This document shows, in pieces, positions 1 through 4,552 of a DNA stretch of 7,184 nt. The notes below the pieces were generated by a model. The model ran no database searches. It was not told the origin of the DNA and worked only from the letters and a program-made list of their open reading frames with translations. The DNA comes from Thermoplasmata archaeon (lineage in GTDB: Archaea > Thermoplasmatota > Thermoplasmata > Lutacidiplasmatales > UBA184), in assembly GCA_030043865.1 (NCBI GenBank), contig JASHWZ010000126.1:1-7184 (forward strand), given 5' to 3'. Positions within the stretch are counted from its first letter, which is position 1; every line of letters begins with the position of its first letter. Both the position numbers and the translations under genes were made by a program.

Positions 1-10
1 GGAACGCTGT

Positions 11-34
11 CGGTCGGCCCACTGGAGCCGGCCG
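11..34. repeat. Strong inverted repeat (hairpin)
   Basis: Two 8-base arms, CGGTCGGC (11-18) and GCCGGCCG (27-34), pair fully with one G-T wobble around an 8-base loop. It lies about 30 bases before the TATA-like box of the tRNA gene. No T-run follows, so it is not a classical terminator. It could be the end of an upstream transcript or part of a structured RNA cut by the window edge. No coding frame is convincing across bases 1-100. Confidence 0.3.
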
Positions 35-64
35 AGCGGCGAAGCCAGCCGGGAACGAAGACCG

Positions 65-70
65 TAATAT
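65..70 (+). promoter_or_regulatory. Candidate TATA box for the tRNA gene
   Basis: TAATAT is the only AT-rich hexamer in this GC-rich leader. Its centre is about 33 bases before the mature tRNA 5' end. With the usual archaeal spacing of about 26 bases from TATA centre to transcription start, transcription would begin near 93 and leave a short 5' leader for RNase P to remove. Confidence 0.4.
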
Positions 71-100
71 CGCGGGACGTTCCGCCCCCACGTCGACCGC

Positions 101-174
101 GGGCCCGTAGTATAGCTTGGACATCACGGAGGCCTCCGGAGCCTCAAACCCGGGTTCGAATCCCGGCGGGCCCG
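101..174 (+). tRNA. tRNA-Arg (anticodon CCG)
   Basis: The cloverleaf folds by eye. The acceptor stem GGGCCCG (101-107) pairs with CGGGCCC (167-173), with discriminator G174. The anticodon stem GAGGC/GCCTC (129-133/141-145) encloses loop CTCCGGA with anticodon CCG at 136-138, reading CGG. The T arm CCGGG-TTCGAAT-CCCGG (150-166) is perfect. D-loop G18G19 and A20 are present; A20 is a known arginine identity base. The variable loop is AAAC. No intron and no encoded CCA are seen; the latter is usual in many archaea. The D stem is weak: only 10-25 (G-C) and 11-24 (T-A) pair, while 12-23 is A-C and 13-22 is T-T. CGG is a common codon in the genes here, so the tRNA would be useful. Confidence 0.9.
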
Positions 175-374
175 TACCAACCCACCTTGGAACTCGGGCC
201 AGCGGCCCCTCGGACGGCTCGGGCTCTCGCGGCGTTCTCGAAGATTCGCGGAGCCCTACCGCCGGGTCGAGGGTTTGGAGTCAGCACGCGATCTGGTCAC
301 CGGCCGGCGGCTCGATCCACCGGTATGCCGCGGACGAGGACACCGGCGAGCGCCACGGGAGGAGATACGTCCGG

Positions 375-392
375 TCTACTTATTTATCTACT
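375..392 (+). promoter_or_regulatory. vapBC promoter: TATA box flanked by direct repeats
   Basis: TTATTTAT (380-387) is the strongest AT-rich block in the region. It sits about 30 bases before the vapB ATG, the spacing expected for a leaderless or nearly leaderless archaeal transcript. Two copies of TCTACT (375-380 and 387-392), 12 bases apart, flank it. CATGA is also repeated exactly 20 bases apart (393-397 and 413-417), the second copy covering the start codon. Ribbon-helix-helix antitoxins commonly repress their own operon by binding short repeats like these. That they act as operators here is inference. Confidence 0.5.
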
Positions 393-413
393 CATGATTC
401 ATTTACATCAAAC

Positions 414-650
414 ATGACAGTCGTGCAGACCCGGCTGCCCGAGCTCGAGTACGAACTGCTGCGGAAGCGAGCCCGTGCCGAGCGTCGCCCGATCCAGGAC
501 GTCGTGCGGGCGGCGATCCGCGCCCACGTACTCGATGACACGGTGAATCCCTCGGATCCCATCTTCCGCGAGCTCGCGCATCAGAAGGGCGTTCGGGGTA
601 AGGATCGCACCGCGGAACGTGTCGACGAGCTGCTCTACGTTCCACCATGA
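414..650 (+). CDS. vapB: VapB-type antitoxin (ribbon-helix-helix family)
   Basis: This 78-residue protein is the likely antitoxin for the PIN toxin encoded next to it. Residues 1-40 have the pattern of a ribbon-helix-helix DNA-binding domain: a short N-terminal strand (VVQTRLP), then two basic or amphipathic helices. The C-terminal tail DPIFRELAHQKG...ERVDELLY resembles the toxin-wrapping tail of VapB proteins, often seen as DPxF...ERHDExLY. The frame is open from 117, but that start lies inside the tRNA gene and the extra residues are low-complexity. The ATG at 414 is preferred because it falls about 30 bases after a TATA box, giving a leaderless mRNA. Its stop overlaps the toxin start as ATGA, so the two are translationally coupled. 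Expected roles are neutralising VapC and repressing the operon. Confidence 0.8.
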   Translation: MTVVQTRLPELEYELLRKRARAERRPIQDVVRAAIRAHVLDDTVNPSDPIFRELAHQKGVRGKDRTAERVDELLYVPP

Positions 651-1063
651 TCTTCATTGACACGTCGGCCTGGTACGCGCTCCTCTGCGAACGGGCCACC
701 CAACGGCCAGAAGCGACCGCGACGTTCGCCGAGATCGAGAAGGGCCGATTCGGGGCCCCCGTGACTACCGACTACGTCCTTGACGAGACGTTCACGCTGC
801 TCCGTCAGAGGGTGGGGTCGACCCCGGTCGCCCGATTGTCCGGCCTGCTCCGAGAGAGCCCGTCGATTCGACGCGTTCGCATCAGCGAGGCGGTCTTCGA
901 GGAGAGTCTCCAGCTGATGCTCTCGCACGCCGACAAAAAGTGGAGTTTCACCGACTGCACGAGCTTCGTCACGATGCGCGAGACCCACATCGTGCGGGCG
1001 TTCACGTGGGACCACAAGTTCGCCGAGGCGGGATTCGAGGTACTTCCCGGCGGCAGAACCTGA
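647..1063 (+). CDS. vapC: VapC-type PIN-domain ribonuclease toxin
   Basis: This 138-residue protein has the length and layout of a VapC toxin, a Mg2+-dependent endoribonuclease that typically cuts tRNA or rRNA and slows translation. The four-acid PIN site is visible. D5 lies in FIDTSAWY, E47 in DYVLDETF, D103 in FTDCTSF, and D122 in the late WDHKF segment that precedes the closing strand (GFEVLP). All acids are present, so the toxin is probably active. Its ATG overlaps the vapB stop by four bases. No Shine-Dalgarno site precedes it, so translation probably depends on ribosomes finishing vapB. The next gene is on the opposite strand, so vapBC forms a two-gene operon. The RNA target cannot be read from the sequence. 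Confidence 0.88.
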   Translation: MIFIDTSAWYALLCERATQRPEATATFAEIEKGRFGAPVTTDYVLDETFTLLRQRVGSTPVARLSGLLRESPSIRRVRISEAVFEESLQLMLSHADKKWSFTDCTSFVTMRETHIVRAFTWDHKFAEAGFEVLPGGRT

Positions 1064-1089
1064 CGTCGTCGCGGCTTGGCTCCGTCGCG

Positions 1090-1109
1090 CGGCGTAGGCT
1101 CAAACGCCG
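1090..1109 (+). terminator. Small hairpin after vapC
   Basis: CGGCGT (1090-1095) pairs with ACGCCG (1104-1109) around an 8-base loop, 26 bases after the vapC stop. No T-run follows, and archaeal termination usually relies on T-runs. The termination role is therefore only suggested by position. Confidence 0.2.
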
Positions 1110-1334
1110 TCACCCCGGACTCCGGACGCCGACATCCGCTTGATGGCACAGGTCCATCCGGGTCCTACTCCGACCTGCTTCAATCCGGGGGTTCGGCTCG
1201 GCCGCGTGGGTCGGATTAGGAGTTCGGGGATCGGGGGCGCGGGCGCGCGTAATCGGCCCGCTCGGCAGCGTTCGCGGACCGATCGAGCCCACGTGGACGT
1301 TCCGCCGGCCAGATTCCGAGGCCGTCCTCGCGGG

Positions 1335-1370
1335 GGCGATTCCCGGCAAACCCGCTCGATGGGAGTCGCC
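1335..1370. repeat. 10-bp inverted repeat beyond the 98-aa gene
   Basis: Arms GGCGATTCCC (1335-1344) and GGGAGTCGCC (1361-1370) pair over ten bases with a 16-base loop. As plus-strand RNA the only imperfect pair is a U-G wobble; as minus-strand RNA it becomes a C-A mismatch, so the fold is better on the plus strand. A second pairing, GAGTC (1363-1367) with GACTC (1376-1380), competes for the same right arm. The repeat begins 8 bases beyond the stop of the minus-strand gene, where a transcript end or 3' stabiliser is plausible. Confidence 0.4.
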
Positions 1371-1378
1371 GTCGGGAC

Positions 1379-1675
1379 TCAGGCGCGCGACTTGGTGTGC
1401 GCGGAGGCGGAAGACGCCGACCGAAGCTGCTCGAGCCACTTCGAGATCGTCTCCACGAGATACTCGCCCCCCGACGGGTCGATCAGGAGCTCGAAATCGG
1501 TCACAACCCGGCGGGCCGTTCCGTTATCGCTCATCTCGGGCACGAGGCTACCAATCCCGATCCGGAGCAGAGGTCCTTCCGAGCCCGCGCAGAAGCTCTC
1601 GCCGTAGACCTGGCGGAACTGCGGGTGGAGACCGTACGGCGGTGCGTCGCGGAGCTTCGGCGGATCCTCGGACAT
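1379..1675 (-). CDS. Uncharacterised small protein (98 aa)
   Basis: I do not recognise a family with confidence. The protein has a mixed, ordinary composition, unlike the arginine/proline-rich chance frames around it. Residues 15-50 (YGLHPQFRQVYGESF... to LLRIGIGSLVPE) suggest short beta strands. Residues 55-84 (RRVVTDFELLIDP-SGGEYLVETISKWLEQL) look like a beta strand followed by an amphipathic helix. The tail is serine- and alanine-rich and probably disordered. The layout faintly recalls the small DUF3467 proteins, in which strands precede 'LxP...AKxLxxxL', but this is a guess. The ATG at 1675 is the likely start. It lies 75 bases downstream of the acetyltransferase stop on the same strand, so it could be co-transcribed with that gene or driven by a weak AT-rich element near 1699-1705. 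Confidence 0.55.
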   Translation of the reverse strand: MSEDPPKLRDAPPYGLHPQFRQVYGESFCAGSEGPLLRIGIGSLVPEMSDNGTARRVVTDFELLIDPSGGEYLVETISKWLEQLRSASSASAHTKSRA

Positions 1676-1698
1676 GCCCGTGCGTCCGAGGCCCGGCC

Positions 1699-1705
1699 TA
1701 ATGAA
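1699..1705 (-). promoter_or_regulatory. Possible TATA-like element for the 98-aa gene
   Basis: On the minus strand the sequence reads TTCATTA, preceded by AACCG, a purine-rich BRE-like stretch. It is centred about 27 bases before the ATG at 1675, the leaderless spacing seen in other genes of this window. It is a weak match to a TATA box, noticeable mainly against the GC-rich background. Confidence 0.3.
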
Positions 1706-1750
1706 CGGTTCGTTCGACTCCCCGCGACCGAACGTCGGTCGGGCGCCGCG

Positions 1751-2716
1751 TCAGAACAGGTCGAGCAGCTGGCAGGCGAACGGACGACCGTCGGACCGCA
1801 GCCATTCGTAGAGGTCGCGTCGGCGCAGCGCCGGGGCGAGTGGGCAGGCCATCATCACACCGTACGACGGGGCGAGCGGTCCGAACCGGGCGAGCTCCGG
1901 GTCGTCGTCGCCTCCGAACCACCCGCTGCCGAGGACCAGCCACCGGGCGTGGGAGCGGTGCTCGAGCATCGCCAGGAGGGCCGCACGAGCGTCCGGCGTC
2001 GGAGCGATGACTTCGGCCGCCCGGTTCCAGGTCGGGTGCGCTTCGAGAGTCGCGTAGCCCTCGATTCGGCCCTGGCGCTCCGCAACGAACAGATGGCGCG
2101 CGGCGACATTCCCCGAAAGGAACCGGAGCCGGTAGGACCGAGGGCTCCTCTGCGAAAACCCCAAGGACCCAGCGTTCGCCCGTCGATGAAGGCGCGCCAG
2201 CGCAGGGACGTCAGACGCACGCGACCGTCGCACTCGGTACCCCCGAGGGGACTTGGTCACCGGTCGGTCCACGTAGCCAAGCGTCGCCCGCGGGTAGAAG
2301 ATGTCCTGGTACCCGAGCTTGAGGTACAATTCGCGCGCCAGGTTCGACCGACCCGTGCAGAGGAGCGACAATCGTTGACCGGCGCTCCGTTCTAGACGAT
2401 GGACCTCGCGCAAGAGGTAGCCTGCGAGTCCCCGCCGCATCGCGTCCGGGCGGGTCATGACCATCTCAATCCCGGCCACGGTCTCGGGTCCTACGGGCGT
2501 GGTCAATCGGTAGCGGGAGACGATGACGGCCGAGAGCAGCGCCTCCCCCTCTCGAGCGTACAAGCCCAGGTAGGGCGCAAACGGGAACCCAGACCGTCGG
2601 GCGGTTCGGATCGCTGCCAGGTCGTCCAGCCCTCCCCAGGCGTGGTAGTGGAGCGAGACCAGCGCGCCCCGGTGCTCCCGGTACGCGTCGTCGAAGGTCA
2701 CGATTTCGACGGCCAT
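1751..2716 (-). CDS. GNAT-family N-acetyltransferase with two GNAT-like halves
   Basis: This 321-residue protein probably transfers acetyl from acetyl-CoA to an amine; the acceptor is unknown. The N-terminal half (1-150) is a GNAT domain. A central strand (AGIEMVMTRPDA) leads into the CoA-binding loop MRRGLAGYLL (93-102), a version of Q/R-x-x-G-x-G/A with Met in first place. The later NLARELYLKLGYQ (125-137) is the usual GNAT segment that ends in a 'lGF' motif. The C-terminal half (160-321) starts like a second GNAT domain (YRVRRSRASDVPALARLH) and has a strand-rich stretch (HLFVAERQGRIEGYATLE) but no clear pyrophosphate loop, so it is probably degenerate. The frame is open up to 2899, but residues before the ATG at 2716 are proline/glycine/arginine-rich and would run into the marR promoter, so 2716 is preferred. 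It diverges from marR across 195 bases. Confidence 0.72.
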   Translation of the reverse strand: MAVEIVTFDDAYREHRGALVSLHYHAWGGLDDLAAIRTARRSGFPFAPYLGLYAREGEALLSAVIVSRYRLTTPVGPETVAGIEMVMTRPDAMRRGLAGYLLREVHRLERSAGQRLSLLCTGRSNLARELYLKLGYQDIFYPRATLGYVDRPVTKSPRGYRVRRSRASDVPALARLHRRANAGSLGFSQRSPRSYRLRFLSGNVAARHLFVAERQGRIEGYATLEAHPTWNRAAEVIAPTPDARAALLAMLEHRSHARWLVLGSGWFGGDDDPELARFGPLAPSYGVMMACPLAPALRRRDLYEWLRSDGRPFACQLLDLF

Positions 2717-2878
2717 CGTCCCGACGAAGCTCCGTGAGACAAAGAGTTGCGGGGCGTTCCCACCGAAACGACTCCCGGGGCGGAGAGGGCATGCCCTCGA
2801 GGGTGGGAGGGGAAACGAGCCTCCGGGGGCCCCGCGGTCCGGGCCGGATCGAATCCGTTGCATCGCGGGAGGCGAAAA

Positions 2879-2916
2879 GTCATTATACATGACAGTCATA
2901 TGTCATTACCAATGAC
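2879..2916 (+). promoter_or_regulatory. marR operator: two GTCAT-N5-ATGAC palindromes
   Basis: Two 15-bp boxes share perfect 5-bp inverted arms: GTCAT-TATAC-ATGAC (2879-2893) and GTCAT-TACCA-ATGAC (2902-2916). They match at 12 of 15 positions and their centres are 23 bases apart. A further GTCAT lies between them (2895-2899), and ATGACA...TGTCAT (2889-2906) forms an overlapping 6-bp-arm palindrome. The left box covers the TATA element and the right box covers the start codon. MarR dimers typically bind palindromes of this size, so autorepression by blocking TBP and the start site is a reasonable inference. The divergent acetyltransferase could also be affected. Confidence 0.65.
2883..2887 (+). 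promoter_or_regulatory. TATA box of the marR operon
   Basis: TTATA within CATTATACAT is centred 27 bases before the ATG at 2912, the canonical archaeal distance from TATA box to transcription start. Transcription should therefore begin at or within a base or two of the A of the start codon, giving a leaderless mRNA. No Shine-Dalgarno sequence precedes the ATG. Confidence 0.65.
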
Positions 2917-3397
2917 GACGCCGCCTCCCGCCCGAGATGCCTACCGAAACGTGCCGCTGTCCGCCCTGCTCTACGTAACGCGAGGAACGTACACCGCCGC
3001 GGTCCGCCGCGCTCAGGCGAAGGTCGGCTGCGGCGACGTTCCCGTCACCGGCGAAGCCCTGCTGAACGCGATGGCGTGGAGCGGAGCGCCGTTGAACACG
3101 GTGGCCCGGTTCCTCGGGATCTCGAAGCAGGCGATCAGTCAGACCGTGGAGACGCTCGTGACCCGGGGGTACATGAACCGGGCCGAGGACCCGGCGGACC
3201 GGCGACGGATGAAGCTCACGCTCACGGCCCGGGGCGAGCGCGCCGGCAAGGCCGGTCGAGCGGCGATCGAAGAGGTCGACCGAGAACTCATCTCCCGGGT
3301 GGGGCCCGGGCGCTTCGCTCACGCCCGAGAGACCCTCGTGGTGCTGCTGGAGATCAAGCGTCGCAATCTCGCCCTCGGGGCCAAGGAGGGCGCATGA
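2912..3397 (+). CDS. MarR-family winged-helix transcriptional regulator
   Basis: This 161-residue protein has the length and fold pattern of MarR regulators, which bind DNA as dimers and usually let go on binding a small, often aromatic or lipophilic, ligand. The helix-turn-helix is at about 48-86 (EALLNAMAWSGAPLNTVARFLGI-SKQAISQTVETL), with the recognition helix from SKQAISQTVETL. It is followed by the hallmark wing RAEDPADRRRMKLTLTARG (90-108). Helices at about 109-155 would form the dimer interface. The frame is open upstream, but the ATG at 2912 fits a leaderless start from the TATA box. The ATG at 2900 would lie 5' of the predicted transcription start. The gene overlaps the next by ATGA. 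The palindromes over its promoter suggest autorepression, making the two downstream enzymes ligand-inducible. Confidence 0.88.
   Translation: MTTPPPARDAYRNVPLSALLYVTRGTYTAAVRRAQAKVGCGDVPVTGEALLNAMAWSGAPLNTVARFLGISKQAISQTVETLVTRGYMNRAEDPADRRRMKLTLTARGERAGKAGRAAIEEVDRELISRVGPGRFAHARETLVVLLEIKRRNLALGAKEGA
3385..3389 (+). promoter_or_regulatory. Shine-Dalgarno site of the CrtC-like gene
   Basis: AAGGAGGG with core GGAGG lies 4 bases before the ATG at 3394, inside the end of the regulator gene. It supports that start and, with the ATGA overlap, coupled translation. It contrasts with the leaderless first gene of the operon. Confidence 0.7.
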
Positions 3398-4482
3398 GCA
3401 CGCCCACTCCGCTCGCTCGGGTCGCCGACCGAGACGAGGACTATGCGCGCCTCGGCGTGAAACGGGGCCCCGTCGAGCCGTGGGAGGACGGGATGCGGAC
3501 CTCAGGCGGGCGCGGGAGCTACGAGTGGTGGTACTTCGACGCGCACCTCGAGGACGGCTCGGCGCTCGTGGTGACGTTCTACACGAAGTGGATGCTGAAG
3601 CCGAAGGGTCCCGAGGCACCGATGATCCAGGTGAACCTGGACCGACCGGGCAAGCCGACCGTCGAGCGGTTCGTCAACGCGAAGCCGCAGGAGTTCAGCG
3701 CCAGCAAGGAGCACTGCGACGTCCGGATCAAGGACAGCTACTTCCGGGGAGACCTGCACACCTACCAGATCCTGGTCGTCGCCGACGGCCTCACGGTCGA
3801 GGCGGAGCTCACCGCACAGGTGCCGTCCTGGCGTCAGGAGACCGGGGTCACCTACTTCGGCGCCCACGACGAGCACACGTTCGCCTGGCTGCCGTCGGTG
3901 CCCCAGGGAAAGGTCGTCGTGAAGATCACGGAAGGAAACGGTCCCACCCGGACCCTGAGCGGGATCGGTTACCACGACCACAACTGGGGCGACGTCGCGA
4001 TGTCGAAGCTCCTCAACCACTGGTACTGGGGCCGGGCACAGGCCGGGCCGTACTCCGTGATCGCGGCGTACCTGTACGCGGAAAAGGCGTACGGACGGAC
4101 CGAGCTGCCCCAGATCCTGATCGCGAAGGACGGTCGGATCGTCGCCGACCAGTCGTCCAAGGTGCGGCTCGTTCTGGAGGACCTCTTCACCGACTCCAAC
4201 AGCCGGAAGCCCGTGGCGAACCGGGTGATCTACGAGTACACCCAGGACCCGCGGGTCCGCTACCGCGTCGTCTTCCAGCGGAGCCAGACCCTCCTCGACC
4301 AGAGGTTCGCGGACACCGTGACCGGCATCAAGCACGCCCTCGCGCTCTTGCTGGGAGTGGACGGGGCGTACCTTCGGTTCAGCGGAACGGTGACCGTCGA
4401 GAAGTACGAGGACGGCCAGCGAGTGGAGCAAGCGAGCGATCCGGGGATCTGGGAGCTGATGTACCTGGGCCATGTCGAATGA
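3394..4482 (+). CDS. CrtC/AttH-type lipocalin-like protein (carotenoid 1,2-hydratase-like)
   Basis: This 362-residue protein fits the family of CrtC (carotenoid 1,2-hydratase) and AttH, two tandem lipocalin-like barrels. Members hydrate, isomerise or cyclise hydrophobic, often isoprenoid, substrates. Diagnostic motifs are visible: YEWWYFDAHLEDGSALVV (43-60) near the N-terminus matches the family's 'WWYFD' start, GIGYHDHNWGD (190-200) matches the 'YHDHNWG' motif near the domain junction, and NHWYWGRA (208-215) follows. The rest is strand-rich, as expected for barrels. No signal peptide or membrane segment is seen, so it is probably cytoplasmic, unlike bacterial AttH-type proteins that carry a signal. 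No carotenoid synthesis genes lie nearby, so calling it a carotenoid hydratase would be too specific. It sits between a MarR regulator and a CoA-transferase, pointing to a substrate-inducible pathway. Confidence 0.75.
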   Translation: MSTPTPLARVADRDEDYARLGVKRGPVEPWEDGMRTSGGRGSYEWWYFDAHLEDGSALVVTFYTKWMLKPKGPEAPMIQVNLDRPGKPTVERFVNAKPQEFSASKEHCDVRIKDSYFRGDLHTYQILVVADGLTVEAELTAQVPSWRQETGVTYFGAHDEHTFAWLPSVPQGKVVVKITEGNGPTRTLSGIGYHDHNWGDVAMSKLLNHWYWGRAQAGPYSVIAAYLYAEKAYGRTELPQILIAKDGRIVADQSSKVRLVLEDLFTDSNSRKPVANRVIYEYTQDPRVRYRVVFQRSQTLLDQRFADTVTGIKHALALLLGVDGAYLRFSGTVTVEKYEDGQRVEQASDPGIWELMYLGHVE

Positions 4483-4502
4483 ACAAAAGAGACCGCAGAT
4501 GA
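4479..4502 (+). other. Mini-frame of 7 codons overlapping the CrtC-like stop
   Basis: The frame MNKRDRR-stop begins with the ATG of an ATGA that contains the CrtC-like gene's stop, and ends in another ATGA. It is unlikely to make a functional peptide. It may let ribosomes re-initiate and travel toward the CoA-transferase gene. It lies in an unusually A-rich patch. No Shine-Dalgarno site is seen. It could be chance. Confidence 0.2.
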
Positions 4503-4552
4503 CGAGCGTCCAACGCCGAACGAACGGGCACGCCGCGGAGGCACGCCGGTGA
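4499..4552 (+). other. Mini-frame of 17 codons linking to the CoA-transferase start
   Basis: The frame MTSVQRRTNGHAAEARR-stop starts inside the stop of the preceding mini-frame (ATGA, 4499-4502). Its own stop overlaps the GTG start of the CoA-transferase as GTGA (4549-4552). The peptide resembles no family I know. Its interest is positional: it closes the 66-base gap between the two enzymes with start/stop overlaps. Chance is a real alternative. Confidence 0.22.
4537..4541 (+). promoter_or_regulatory. Shine-Dalgarno site of the CoA-transferase gene
   Basis: GGAGG ends 7 bases before the GTG at 4549. It decides this start, because the ATG codons upstream (4479, 4499) are in other frames and run into stops. 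Confidence 0.7.

Larger units (their letters stand above)
1064..1378. other. Non-coding stretch between convergent vapBC and minus-strand genes
   Basis: I see no convincing gene here on either strand. The open frames are arginine- and proline-rich, without hydrophobic cores, and look like chance frames in GC-rich DNA. No tRNA T-arm signature or rRNA segment is present. It contains two inverted repeats: a small one at 1090-1109 just after vapC, and a larger one at 1335-1370 just beyond the stop of the minus-strand gene. The stretch probably holds the transcript ends of both converging units. Confidence 0.5.

Noticed and set aside
117..413. A longer vapB start giving 177 residues
   Set aside because: The start lies inside the tRNA gene and the extra 99 residues are low-complexity. 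A TATA box and repeats lie within the supposed coding region.
1708..1732. A tRNA T-arm-like string (GTTCGTTCGACTCCCC) between the two minus-strand genes
   Set aside because: The flanking arms do not pair as a T stem, and no acceptor or anticodon stem can be built around it.
1397..2395. A 332-codon plus-strand open frame opposite the acetyltransferase and the 98-aa gene
   Set aside because: It is arginine/proline/glutamate-rich with no recognisable fold, and it lies antisense to a GNAT gene with family motifs.
412..2897. The 11-base ACATGACAGTC shared by the vapB start (412-422) and the marR operator (2887-2897), as a hint of shared regulation
   Set aside because: Several 11-base matches are expected by chance in a window of this length, and the full GTCAT-N5-ATGAC box is absent at vapB.
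2717..2899. A 61-residue N-terminal extension of the acetyltransferase
   Set aside because: The extension is proline/glycine/arginine-rich and would begin inside the marR operator; conserved GNAT sequence begins just after the ATG at 2716.
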